A DNA stretch of 64,000 bases, from assembly GCA_015680685.1 (NCBI GenBank), contig MNCI01000273.1, forward strand, positions 263,153 through 327,152. Reading direction: 5' to 3'. The notes beneath the pieces are model-generated. The model saw nothing but the letters and a program-made list of their open reading frames with translations, made no database searches and was not told the DNA's origin. A program made the position numbers and the translations under genes. Source of the stretch: Gnetum montanum. Its lineage: Eukaryota; Streptophyta; Gnetopsida; Gnetales; Gnetaceae. Each line of letters opens with the position of its first letter. The stretch's first letter is position 1. Positions 35,450 to 46,458 of the stretch are shown in pieces.

Positions 35450-36930
35450 TTTTAGTTATTTAATTTAAGTATTAATGTAAAGAGAATTAACTGGGAATTA
35501 AATACTTAACTATCTAATGATCCTTAAGCTTACTAGCCTAACATAAGCATCTGAGTCAAAAAGTCTCTATTTTATTGAGAAAATACTTCTCTTTTCTTTG
35601 TACTTGTTTTGACAAACTCTTGACCTCTTTATTCAATTTGATTAAAAATAACTTGATTCTTTTTTACCTCATCAATTTTAACTCAATTCCCTAGTATCCA
35701 TTCCTTATTATAGCTAATTTCAATAAGCAACTCTTGGAAATTAGACTGCAATAAGTAAGAGTAATCTAAAGCTTTACCCTCTTTGGCCTATTCTAACTTA
35801 GAGTTCATAGTAGCCAACTTCTCCTCCAATTGTAAACAACTTTCTCTTTGTTTTCTAGCAACAATTCTTTAATAGTATTCATAGCCTTTAGTTTCTTATT
35901 TTTCATGAAAAATTCTTTGAGCTTAGTTATTTGATTTTTGACTACTTCTCCCATATCTTTAATTAAAACTACTATAGTGCAAACATATCCTTATGGGAAA
36001 TCATAAGCTTTTAAGCTCCAGTTTCAGGATCATCTTTCTGATATAGAAAGATGACACTCACCTCGATGTATAGCTTAGTTAAGAGCCTCTGGTTGATGAT
36101 GATCCTTCCTTCATTTATCTTAACTTTGATGGACTAAGATTCTTATTTTATTAAGTAGCCTAAGATGAAGTCTAAAGTTATTAAAGCTAATGATGAGCTC
36201 TCCCCTTTCTTCTACTATTACTGTTGTAGCTCTAGGAGCCTTTGTTGCTCAAGCATCTCATGTCGTTATTGTTGCTACTATTGTTGTTGCTTGAGAAGCT
36301 TTTGTTGATATTTTCCTTTAGTAGCCTTTATTCTTTCAATCCTTTTTTGGATGCCTTCATGCTTGCATACTTAGCTTCATTTGATGAAAATATTTCATCA
36401 GGTATGGCCCCTTCTAGATCTTGTAGCTTCCATACAAAATAATTTTCTTTCATTAGAGCTAACTATTTATCAGAAAAATGTCAAGCCAAAGGAGGATCTC
36501 TTCCTTTTATCCACATACAGATCTCAATAACTAGTTGATTGCAAGCAAAGACCAGAAGCTTCATAGATAAGCTTCTTTTCAATTATTCTAGCGCTTCTAC
36601 CTTGGCTTGATTGACCTCTTTATTTGTAGCTCTTTGGTAGACCACGTCTATCTCATCTAGATAATGAACCTTGTGAGTCTTGGCAATTGACAATATCTTC
36701 TTTGGAGCTAGAGGAAAATCACATTGTGCTTTATATCTCTTAGCCATGTCTTTCAAATGCCTTGCATTATTGAATTTTCAAAAGCTGAATTTCAAAGAAT
36801 AGAATTCCTTATGCTTGTAATCATGTCTCAATGGTCTCTCCCAAATTTTTCTTTCTACTTATAAAGTTGCAAAGTATGAGGCTATAAGCCTTGCAATCTT
36901 AAAATCCTATGCCTCAAACCATGTTATCAA
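35450..36930 (-). pseudogene. Frame upstream of gag J, partly coiled coil
   Basis: Minus-strand pieces read HLKDMAKRYKAQCDFPLAPKK, IDVVYQRATNKEVNQAKVEAL, GRDPPLA, DLEGAIPDEIFSSNEAKYASM and later QLEEKLATMNSKLE. I do not recognise the protein. It sits 5' of gag, where some Tat elements (Ogre type) have an additional ORF1. Stops and frameshifts are frequent. Confidence 0.45.
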
Positions 36931-37039
36931 AATATAAATATAACATACATGCAGAAAAATAGCTCCATGGCATTTGCTCATTATTTCATTAATAATTTAT
37001 TTATCTATCTATTTTGGGAAGGCTCCTAACATGAACTTA

Positions 37040-37880
37040 AATAAATGGTGGGAAGATTGGCGAGCTTGGTAATGTAAACAAGATGTTTTATGAAATGCTA
37101 AAGAGAAATTTTGTACCTTGGAGATTGATTATTTTTGCTCATTTGTAGGACCAGCAGAGCGAGGAAGGTTTAAAACTTTATAGATCAATGGTAGAAGCTA
37201 GATTCATTGTGGACACTACAACATTCAGAAAGCTTCTATGAGGCTATGCTAGTTTGGGTTTACTTCCTCATGTTGCAAATCAGGTGCAAAATTGAACTAT
37301 TTTTTTTTTTGGGAAGTTCACTTCTGAGCATGTATGCAAGTTATGGATTAATCGAGAATGCTCCATTTTGTTTCAAGATGATTCATACCAAAACTGTTGA
37401 GTTATGGAATGCAATTATCTTGGGATTAGCTTATCATGGGTTAAGATCTAAGGCTTTGGAAATCTTTGCAAAGATGCAAGAAAGTGGGGTGAAACCCAAT
37501 GACTGCACTTTTAGGTGGGTGATGTTGGCTTGTGTGATTGGTGGGCTTGTGCAATAGGGAATATCTATCTTTGAATCTATGGTGCCAAAAGCAAAGCATT
37601 ATGCTCTACTAATTGGCCTCAAGGGATGAGCAGGCAAGCTTGAGGAAGTAGCAAGGATTATTAGAAGGGAAAAATGTAAGCCTATTTCTCCTCTTTGAAG
37701 AGCCTTATTGTGTCCCTATCACAGTTATGGAAATGTCAGGATGGGTATAATAGCAGTTGAGAAAATATTTGAGTTGGATCCAGAAAACCATATATCTTTG
37801 GATGATGCAAAAAAAGCTGAGGGTTGAGGGTATGAAAAAGGGATACGAATCCAAAGAAGAATATCTTTGGGGTGAAATCA
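37040..37880 (+). pseudogene. Pentatricopeptide repeat (PPR) protein pseudogene
   Basis: The reading gives LGNVNKMFYEMLKRNFVPW, SEEGLKLYRSMVEARFIVDTTTFRKLL, then SSLLSMYASYGLIENAPFCF, VELWNAIILGLAYHGLRSKAL and AKMQESGVKPNDCTFRWVM. It ends with an E-domain-like part (KAKHYALLIGL, GKLEEVARIIRREKCKP, VRMGIIAVEKIFELDPEN). This is the PLS-subfamily repeat pattern with an E-type tail. Such proteins bind organellar RNA for editing or processing. Stops and frameshifts interrupt every repeat. The N-terminal half is absent and the end is about 37880. Confidence 0.85.
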
Positions 37881-37927
37881 ATAAGCTTGCTATGTCATGT
37901 GATTCATAAAATAGGAAAATAGATTAA

Positions 37928-38379
37928 ATGATAATCCAAGTAATCCAAAACAAAGAACATCCAAATAATAAGAAATCATTAGGCTTATTCTCCAGAAAGA
38001 TAACCCTTATAAAAATATTTTTTCCTAAATTCATAGAGCTAACTAAACCTTTATTTTTGATCCTAAAGAAACACATGAAAGTTAGAATGACTTCAAAGTT
38101 AGTAATAGCATTAGAAAAACTTTAAGAGATAATAATGGAAGCACCATACTTAGTAAAGCCTAAATTGGAAGAATATTTCTATCTATATTCTTTCACTTCC
38201 AATGATTCAATTACAGTACTATTAAATTAGAACAATTGAGGAGAAAATGATATTGAATATTATGGTTATTAGTTAAAATAATTAGAAAATAATTATTCTA
38301 AGCTAGAGAAGAAAGTATATGCTATAATTAAGGCCTTAATGCATTTTAAGTATTATCTTCAAACTTCCAAAGTTCATAT
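37928..38379 (+). pseudogene. Gypsy-type RT connection/RNase H remnant
   Basis: FFPKFIELTKPLFLILKKHM, then LEEYFYLYSFTSNDSITVLL and NNYSKLEKKVYAIIKALMHFKYYL match the RT thumb and RNase H of Ty3/gypsy-like pol (KPL-x-x-LLKK ... E/K-x-NYS-x-x-E-K-x-x-x-A-I-I-x-A-L-x-x-F-x-x-Y-L). It differs strongly from A and is broken by element N at 38380. I did not find its continuation at 42665. Confidence 0.7.
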
Positions 38380-39290
38380 TGAAACACCACCAATTTCATG
38401 CTTTAGCATTGCAACTGCAAATTTGTCTAAGTGTTGCGCTATGCTCCAGAACATAGCTAGTGTAGCATTGAAGAGAAGCCTCTAACAACCTCCAAAAGCC
38501 TCCAAAGATTAGCATCGACATTCACCTTGGCTTTACGACTTAACCAACTATTGAAATTTCCCAATGGTTGGCATTCCCCAATAGTTGGCATTCCTTGACT
38601 ATTGGCATTCCCCAATGGTTGGCATTCTCTAACTATTGGCATACCCAAGTGGTTGGCATTCCTTGGATGTGAGACTTTTTATGCACTTGGCATTTAGCAT
38701 TCTGGGATGGGGGAACTTAGCTCCTTGGACGAACAAGATCCAAAGCACACCACACTAGTGAAGAGGTAGAGTTGCACATCATAGCCCACTGCAACCCCAT
38801 TGCAACCCTATAAAACATTGTGTGGTACATGCAAATGGCTAACCTGGTAGGCACAATTCATCACGGTGAGTGCTAGAATTCACGACTCAACACCCCCGAG
38901 ACTGTGACTATGCTTCCACTAAGCCTATTGGATACTATGTACCTTCTAAGACCTTTTTGGAGTTAACTACACTGCCATTTGGGGAAATGTCCATTTCTCT
39001 CTTTTGTTTCTAGCATTTCCTTGCATTTTTCTTGCATCATTCTGTACTTATTTCATGCATCGTCACGTTGTACTATGTATTGTTTGCATTCACATTCCAA
39101 CTAACGATGCCACCCCTCGATTGTACCCACTACCTTGGTTGCAACTAGCAAAGTCACTATTCAATCAACAAGACCATTTTTTTGCACTTTGCCTCTATTT
39201 CTAGTAAGGCCCTCACAAGGACTTGGGGTTAAGGCTATGTGTCTATTGATTCGTTGGTGATTCCAACCACTGATGTTTTTGATTATTACA
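38380..39290 (+). repeat. 5' LTR of N
   Basis: It starts TGAAACACCACC. At 38540-38665 it has five to six copies of a ~20-bp word built from GGTTGGCATTCCCCAA. The 3' part (38940-39290) is nearly the same as 42320-42664. Confidence 0.85.
38545..38670 (+). repeat. TTGGCATTCC minisatellite in U3 of N
   Basis: Units alternate between CAATGGTTGGCATTCCC and ACTATTGGCATTCC. TTGG and CCAA give each unit an inverted-repeat character. The partner array is at 41938-42045 in the 3' LTR. Confidence 0.8.
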
Positions 39291-39295
39291 ATTTT

Positions 39296-39312
39296 TGGTG
39301 CTAGAAGGAGGA
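39296..39312 (+). other. Primer binding site of N
   Basis: TGGTGCTAGAAGGAGGA lies five bases after the LTR. The core CTAGAAGGAGG is shared with A (4816). Confidence 0.6.
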
Positions 39313-40284
39313 CCTTGCCATTTCCTTTTGCATTTTTTGATTGACACTTAACATAAACTCTAGATGCTCTGGAAAGCATAACAAGTTCTCTAAACATGGC
39401 AAGCTCTTGTGTAGCAAGTGTGGCAAGCTCTAGCGTAGCAAGCGTAACACCAAAGTTAGCCATTTTCAGTAGCATTCATACCTAGGATTTTTTATGCATT
39501 TTCATAGTTAGCATTTTTTATGCATTTTCATACTTAGCATTTTTTGCACATTTTCATACTTGGCATTTTTTCTGCATTTTCATACTTAGCATTTTTTCTA
39601 CATCTTCATACTTAGCCAAATTTTCTATAGTTTTACACTTAATCAATTTTTTGCAATTTCTATACTTAACCATTTTTCTGCATTTCTAAGGCTAACAGAC
39701 TTGAATGAGTGGTTGAAGCCAATAGCCTCCTAGAGGATCTTAAGCTCTGCACACCTCCTAATCCATGCCTAGTTAGAAAGCAACTACATGAGTAAGACTT
39801 TTCCTTGGTCAAAAATGTGCTAGGTGCTTACCTACCCTTTGCCTCTAGTTGCCATGCATTTTTTACTCTCATTTGCATCTCACTAGCCTATGCATTTACA
39901 TTTTTCCTACTCACTTAGATCATGCATTTTCTACTTTGTTTATGCATTCATCAAATTAGCTTACATATTGCATTTGAAAAACATCAAAAATACATTAAAA
40001 AAATTTAAAACTACAAAAACACATGGCCCAAAAAGGCCTTAAACTAACCCATGATCCAAAAAAGCCTAAAACTCTTACTTATTACATTGTTTTCCTTTCA
40101 TTCATACATTTTAACTTTGTTTACAATAGGTGTTGCTTGATGTTGTTTTTCTAATTGATTTTTTGTAGGATCTTGCAGGCACACAGCATGACTACACATG
40201 CAGCATTACATCTCATATAAGCAAGGTAAGCACTTGTCTGCATGATGCAAAAAAAATGGCATAGATAATCCGCTATTACTATAA

Positions 40285-40535
40285 ACTAGCATAGATCGTC
40301 CTTAGGTCATGATATTAAACTGGCACAACAGCTCGTCCTTGGGTCATAATGTTAAACTGGCACAACAACTTGTCCTTAGGTCATGATGTTAAATTGGCAC
40401 AACATTCATTGTTTGCTATGATGTTAAACTAGCATCCAGCAGTCTACTAAGACTATAAACTAGCACATCACAATCTACCAGGACCTTAAATTGGGTTCAC
40501 AATCTGTTAGGACTTTAAACTAGCATGTTGCTAAT
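40285..40535 (+). repeat. TAAACTGGCAC array of N
   Basis: About eight units contain GGTCATGATGTTAAACTGGCAC or ACTATAAACTAGCA. Two further GGCCTTAAACTAA-type units lie at 40025-40075. Both types match the two arrays of element A, in the same order. Confidence 0.8.
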
Positions 40536-41277
40536 TTTTTTAAGCACTTGCCATTAGTGCAACCTTGGGGGCACTCACAACATCATTGCCTCCCACCATT
40601 CTATTCATCTTTTGGAGTAGTTGCCATTAGTGCGACCTTTAGTGGACTCGTAGCATCATCGCCTTGACACTTTCACTGGCTTCCTGATCACTTGCAACTG
40701 GCATAGCATTTGACACATTTATAGCGTCTTCTCATCTAGTTGCATCTCCACATTTGGCATTTACACTTGCATTTTATGTTATGTGGTTTTCTTCTTTTCT
40801 CAAAGTTGTGTTTGTAGGATGAAGCCTTGGAGGTGGTCGTGCAAAGGTGCATCTCATCGCAGCAACAAGTCACCACATCGCTCTTATGTGCATGATTGGA
40901 CTAGTTAAGCCAATCATGAGTGCACATCCCCCTCATCCCTATTACAGCCTATGCACATCCACTCCTTCATCCCAATATCCTCTCATCTCTTGCATACCCA
41001 TAATTGCAAATCTTTTTATGCATACACACTATAAACGCACATGGCATTCTCTTCACATCAACCATAGAACCCATGGTGGACGTAATGCAACTTGTCCCAT
41101 GGGGAGCATCTATTAGCTAGTCAAAGCCTAGGTAGATGTAATGCAACTCCTTCTTGTGAGAAAATACCTATCCTATAGATGTAATGCAGTCACATCAAAA
41201 CAAAGCCCATCTACTTGATGGACAACTTGCAGGTAGCATTCAGTAGTAAGATGAACCCAATAAAGGTTCGCCTTGCA

Positions 41278-41375
41278 ACAAAAAAAGAGAAGAAAGAAAA
41301 ACAAAAAAAGAAGAAAAGAAAAGAAAAAAAAGACAAGAAAAAAAAAGAAATGAAAAAGTAAAGAAGAATGGGGAA
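41278..41375. repeat. Purine (A/G) tract
   Basis: An almost uninterrupted run of A and G on the plus strand inside the body of N. Long frames on the minus strand here encode only Phe/Leu runs and are artefacts. Confidence 0.85.
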
Positions 41376-41755
41376 AAACACATCCCCAAGCAAATTGACA
41401 ACGTTGCAACTTTGCAATTGGCTCAACCTTAGATCAACTTTAACTCTCTCATGAGCACTCTAATAGGAAGTCAATATTTTAGAGGTAAGCCACTTCATGT
41501 CATGGTCGCTGTCAACCATGCTAACTTCGCATTTTATATCATGATCTACTATTTGCATTTCATTTTTATAGTTTGCATTTCATCTTCCTAGTATTTCCTA
41601 CACCCTTTGCTCTCAACATATCTTTATCCATAGCAGTCTTGAACATGGTTGAACGACATCCAATTTAGTACTGATGAGTGATGTTGGTGGCATGTCTGTT
41701 GTGGTGTTTTGTACTTCTTTGTCGACATCTCTTGGGCTACTCTTTCAAGCGTCAA

Positions 41756-41769
41756 CAAAGAGGGGCCAT
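41756..41769 (+). other. Polypurine tract of N
   Basis: CAAAGAGGGGCCAT directly precedes the 3' LTR and is nearly the same as in A. Confidence 0.7.
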
Positions 41770-42664
41770 TGAAACACCATCAATTTCGAGCTTTAGAATT
41801 GCAACTGCAAATTTATTTTTAAGTGTTGCACTACACTCTAGAGTGTAGCCAATGTAGCATTGAAGAGAAGCCTCTGACAACCTCCAAAAGCCTCCAAAGC
41901 TTAGCATTAGCCTTCACCTCAGCTTCAACACTTGGCCAACTATTGGCATTCCCCAATGGTTGGCATTCCCTGACTGTTGGCATTTCCCAACAGTTGGCAT
42001 TCGTTGATTGTTGGTGTTCCCAAGTGGTTGGCATTCCTTGGATGTGAGCCTTTTTAAGAACTTGACATTTAGCATTTTTGGAGGGGGGCACTTAGCTCAT
42101 TGGACGAACAAGACACAAAGCACATCACATCGGTGAAGAGGCGGAGTTGCACATCACAGTGCACTGCAACCCCATTGCAGCCCTGTAGAACATTGCATGG
42201 TACACTATTGTGGCCAACCTAGCAAGCACGGTTCATCACACGAGTGCTAGACTTCACAACTTGACACCACCAAGACTGTGACTGTGCTTCCACTGTGCCT
42301 ATTGTACACTGTGTACCTTCTAAGACCTTTTTAGAGTTAACTACACTTCCATTTGGGGTAGTGTTCCATTTCTCTCTCCCATTTTTAGCATTTTCTTGCA
42401 TTTTTCTTGCATCTTTCTGCACTTATTTCATGCATCATCACACTGTACTACGTATTGTTTGCAATCGCATTCCGGCACACCATGCCAACCCTCGATTGTA
42501 CCCACTACCTCAGTTGCAACTAGCAAAGTCCCTATTCAATCAACAAGACCATTATTGGCACTCTACCTCTATTTTCAGCAAGGCCCTCGCAAGGAGGCAA
42601 GGTTAAGGTTGTGCGTCCATTGATCCCTCTGTGATTCCAGCCACCGATGTTTTCGATGGTTACA
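41770..42664 (+). repeat. 3' LTR of N
   Basis: It starts TGAAACACCATC and ends GATGGTTACA. It carries the TTGGCATT minisatellite at 41938-42045. CATAA follows. Confidence 0.85.
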
Positions 42665-43768
42665 CATAATGATAGTAGAACTGGTTGTAAGGCATATTGC
42701 TAAAAAATATGTTAGCTTAGAGGTAAAAGTAAACCTATATCACAATTTCAATTCCCTCCCTAAAAAGGAATTTTGAAATTTCTGGGAACAAATGGATGCA
42801 TTTGAAATTAAATTCATTAAGAATTCTGTGAATATTTTAAAATTCAAACAATGTATTAAGACAAAAAAGAATTCGAAACTGAAGATAAAACCGAAATAGA
42901 AATATTTTCATTAAGAATTTTTGTTGACCAAAAGGTATAATGCAGTAGTTATTACACTTATTTCTCATCATCAGGGCAGTTGTGGATTCAAGTTGTAGGT
43001 TTGATACTCTGCATTTTACAGTGTTTTAGTAAAATATCTTTTTGTACTACATAACGATACCCCTGGAAAACGTTAAACATAAATTATCCGCTCTTAGGGA
43101 CTTATTGTTGGGAATAGACAACACCAACAGCTTGGTTTTCATATGATGACGGTCTGTTCAGTCTGCCTTTTAAATTTAGAATAAAATATTTAAAACTATT
43201 CCATTTCTGAACTGCATACTTGGTCCATCCAATGCTACGGTATACTGTTTTCGTTTGCCCGTCGTGTGCCTTCAATTTATCGAAAAGCATGAGTTGGATC
43301 AATCACATTTCTAGTTTTGTTTTCTGGAATCCTTGTAGAAATATGTAAGATATCCAATTAGTATTGTTAGATTTTGTTTAGTCGAAGTAGGAACGCAATG
43401 CTGCACATTGAGTTCACAATTCATTAAAAGTTTTGGGATAAAGGCTGAACATGAACATATTTTGGAATTAGCATTTACAAATTCTATAGTAACCTTTGAA
43501 CCGTACAAAAGAAAAAAAATCCAAAATATGCTTCCTCCGTACAATGTACAATCTGATATCACATAGCAAACCATGTCTCTCAATGACCCTCTTGTACCCA
43601 CATGCCACATCTAATATACACAAGAACAAGGTGCAGCTTCTAGATTTGCAGGACCTGTCACAACCATGAAAGATTAATCTGACCAGGCTTTAACTGTAGC
43701 TGAAACAAGGACAGTGCAGGGGCTCAACAGTAATACAATAATTACCACGTATTTTCGAGATAAATCAG
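42665..43768. other. DNA downstream of the DUF547 exon
   Basis: AT-rich, and probably contains the 3' UTR and 3' flank of the minus-strand DUF547 gene. Short minus-strand frames (43102-43302, 43311-43610) show no recognisable domain. Confidence 0.4.
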
Positions 43769-44095
43769 TCAAAGCATTTCTGGAATCAGCTCTCTATCAA
43801 ATAAATAGCGAAACTTCCCATTATATTGCAACCATTCAACACATTGAGCCACTGATTTTCTGGAGGAATTTCTCTCCATACAATTTTGAATGGCATTCCC
43901 AAGCTCTGCATCTACATTTTGACACACCCATTGCAGCAAGCTTCCTGGGTTGATAGACGCTGCTTTGGCAAATCTTTCAACTAGCCTTGGTAAGTAAACT
44001 TTCTTCTGATTGTGAACACTTACAGATGCTTGAAGGAATTCTCTTTTTGCTCTATCAAGTTCTTCAACCACATTCTTTGCAGTATAGATGTGCAC
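43769..44095 (-). CDS. DUF547 protein, last exon
   Basis: The minus strand reads HIYTAKNVVEELDRAKREFL, QKKVYLPRLVERFAKAAS, LLQWVCQNVDAELG, then CVEWLQYNGKFRYLFDREL and a stop. This is the C-terminal part of plant DUF547 proteins (often with an N-terminal MIP1-type leucine zipper), whose conserved end has Y-T-A-K-N-V-x-E-E-L, K-K-x-x-L-P-K/R and F-R-Y-x-F. The exon starts right after a good acceptor (CTATGCATAG) at 44096, and 108 codons are free of stops. The upstream exons are not visible in the next 1.3 kb, where element D follows at 45396. It may be the intact end of a real gene or a fragment. Confidence 0.8.
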   Translation of the reverse strand: MHIYTAKNVVEELDRAKREFLQASVSVHNQKKVYLPRLVERFAKAASINPGSLLQWVCQNVDAELGNAIQNCMERNSSRKSVAQCVEWLQYNGKFRYLFDRELIPEML

Positions 44096-45390
44096 CTATG
44101 CATAGTATGAAATTCTTATAATGCTGACAAAACAAAAATTGTAAAGTTCCTCTACATGCAAAAACATCGTTAAACGTTTATATACTACAAGTATTAAGAA
44201 AACATCATATGCCAAGTTAGAAATGCTGAACAATGACTTAGGTTCATCCGTATTTGGCTCCTAAACTACGTTTTTCTTCTCCCATTTTGATCCTTGCTCC
44301 AGTTGAAAGCAGTGTTTCAAGCCACTTAAAATATGCATGTAAAGACAAAAATAGCAGTTAATGCCTCGGACTGCTGCTTTTAACACTGAAGAAATTTGGA
44401 AACATCTACAAGTGCCATAACAATATAGCTGAGAAAATTGATTGTCTACAAAATTCAATGAACATGGAAGACACTGCATTAGATGAAAAAAATTGAATCG
44501 ATGGAAGATACTACATTTTTCAAATAATCAGACCATCCCTTAGATCGGTGGTAAAGTATTTATTTCTGAAGCTGTACAACCTCAGGTGCAACCGCCATTT
44601 GCTCATCCATAAACTCTATGAGTACTGATTCTTTAATGAGGATGCATAGTTGTTATTTTAAGTTCCCTGAATTGACCAATATTGACACAATTTGAAAAGA
44701 CTAGCGAACACCTTACCGGTGTTTTTGTTTTCTTACATGTGCATGTCTCTCAAACATAACCAATGGAGAGCAATTTGCCACATCAAAGCCCAATTTGCTA
44801 CATGAAAGCCCATCGTGATAAGAATCTACAGTATCATGTGAGAAGCCTTTAGTTTTACTCTAGAGTAACCATGCACGTCTCTGCAACCTAATCAATCAAT
44901 GGAGAGTAATTTGCCACACCTAACCCGATAGCCATCACAGTCTACAATAATTTAAGAAGCCTTTAGTTTAGAATCAATTGAATCCCAATAGGAATCTTCT
45001 TGTAGAATTACTGTGTTTAAATTTGTTTTTATTTTATCTAATGAATAGTTCTATATTTTTATTGATTTTTTAAGTTTAATATATTGTATATTGCTAACTT
45101 TGATGCCACCCAAAAACTAAAATTTCTATATTTGATTTTCCACTCTAACTGAGCTCTTGGATGAAAAATAAAAATGGAAAATGCCAATACTAACATGAGT
45201 GCATATAAGTGTTCTCTTTTGTAAATATGTTTTTCTTTCTACTCCTTTTTGGGGATCAGTGGTTCACACATAGGTCCTCCCTTAATAATTTATAGAGTTT
45301 GAACCTTAATCATTCAAACATGATCAGTTGTGAAGATGCTAAAAATCAAATTTTAACCCTTGAGAGAATTTACAAATTTTAACTTCTTGC
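44096..45390. other. Intron or upstream DNA of the DUF547 gene
   Basis: No further exon is recognised. Two imperfect direct copies of about 100-120 bp lie at about 44738-44860 and 44870-44975; both contain CAATGGAGAG, AATTTGCCACA and AGAAGCCTTTAGTTT. Confidence 0.45.
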
Positions 45391-45395
45391 ATATT
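45391..45395. repeat. Target site duplication of D (left)
   Basis: ATATT before 45396 is repeated at 52939-52943. Confidence 0.88.
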
Positions 45396-46458
45396 TGATG
45401 AGTGGTGAGGTACCCCTACACTCAACCATACGAAACGAGCGTAGGACATGCGATCCGGTCGAACTCCGCAGACTAAGTGCCTACACGCCCCATGGAACAC
45501 TTCGGGTTAATCATTCGTTGTCTTCCCAAACTTATTTGTAGTTGTCATGGTGTATGGTTAAGTAAGTCCGAGGTATATGATTTTTATATCTTTATATGTT
45601 TTTATCCTATGCTATCGAGGTGAAGGGGTGAGAAACTAACTAACTCTAACTAATGACTAAGTCTAAATTACCTAGTGGCGACATCTATTCCCACTTACCA
45701 TACACACCCTAAACCGATGCAACCGTGGCTACCAAACGCTAATCGTCACTAGGATCACCATGCATAACGCAAGTGCTCGAAGTGGCGTACTGAGGCACTT
45801 AACTAGGAGGAAAGGGTTGAGAGAATCTAATCAGGCCTAAGTGCGATGAGTAGCCGATTCCTTGAATAACCGTACACATCCCTGTGCACGACTACCACTA
45901 GCATTACCAAGCACAGATCCTGAATATGGCACTGGGTTACCAAGTAGTCACACTAGATGCTTGTAATCAAGTCGTACTCATACCGCATTGCAATGAGCAC
46001 CCGATTCCTTGACTAACCGTACACATCCTTAGATGCTCGTAATCAAGTTATACTCATACCGCATTCTAGGAGTTTAAGGGTGAGAGAGAAAACAATAAAT
46101 AAAATCCTATTCCATGCACTTAAAGGTTTATCCAAAAAGCTCGTCTTTATTGCCATACACAACTTGTGTTTAGGTACAATGTTGCTCAAATAAAGATCTG
46201 TTCACTTTAGGACTCCTACTGCGGGCACATGGAAAATATTCTATCTTTGGAGTGATCAAACTACCAGAGTTTCCCTACTTCTAACTCAGGATGGGAAATA
46301 AGGGGAGTGCCACCTCTTATTTATAGATATGACAGCAGACCACAATATCGCGTACGTGACATCACAGGGGAAGACGCGATATCGCATGGGATGCGATATT
46401 GCAACAGCTACAATATCGCATACGTGATATCGTGGCTCATTTGAATCATGTCTCATCA
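45396..46458 (-). repeat. 3' LTR of D
   Basis: The plus-strand text runs from TGATGAGTGGTGAGG to TCTCATCA. U3 (46320-46440) has seven or more ATATCG/CGATAT words between the TATA region (TTATTTATAG near 46320) and the LTR edge. TACCCCCATGAC, the complement of the PPT, follows at 46459. Confidence 0.88.

Larger units (their letters stand above)
38380..42664 (+). mobile_element. Non-autonomous Tat-related LTR element N
   Basis: LTRs at 38380-39290 (911 bp) and 41770-42664 (895 bp) start TGAAACACCA and end TTACA. The flanks CATAT and CATAA form a 4-of-5 target duplication. The primer site (39296) and PPT (41756-41769) match element A. The 2.5-kb body has no gag or pol, only spacer and TAAACTRG arrays corresponding to the non-coding parts of A. 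It is probably a passenger mobilised by A/G-type elements. Confidence 0.85.

Noticed and set aside
41173-41426. Phe/Leu-rich minus-strand frames
   Set aside because: They are produced by the purine tract at 41278-41375; not coding.
43102-43610. Minus-strand frames downstream of the DUF547 stop
   Set aside because: No recognisable domain; position fits 3' UTR.
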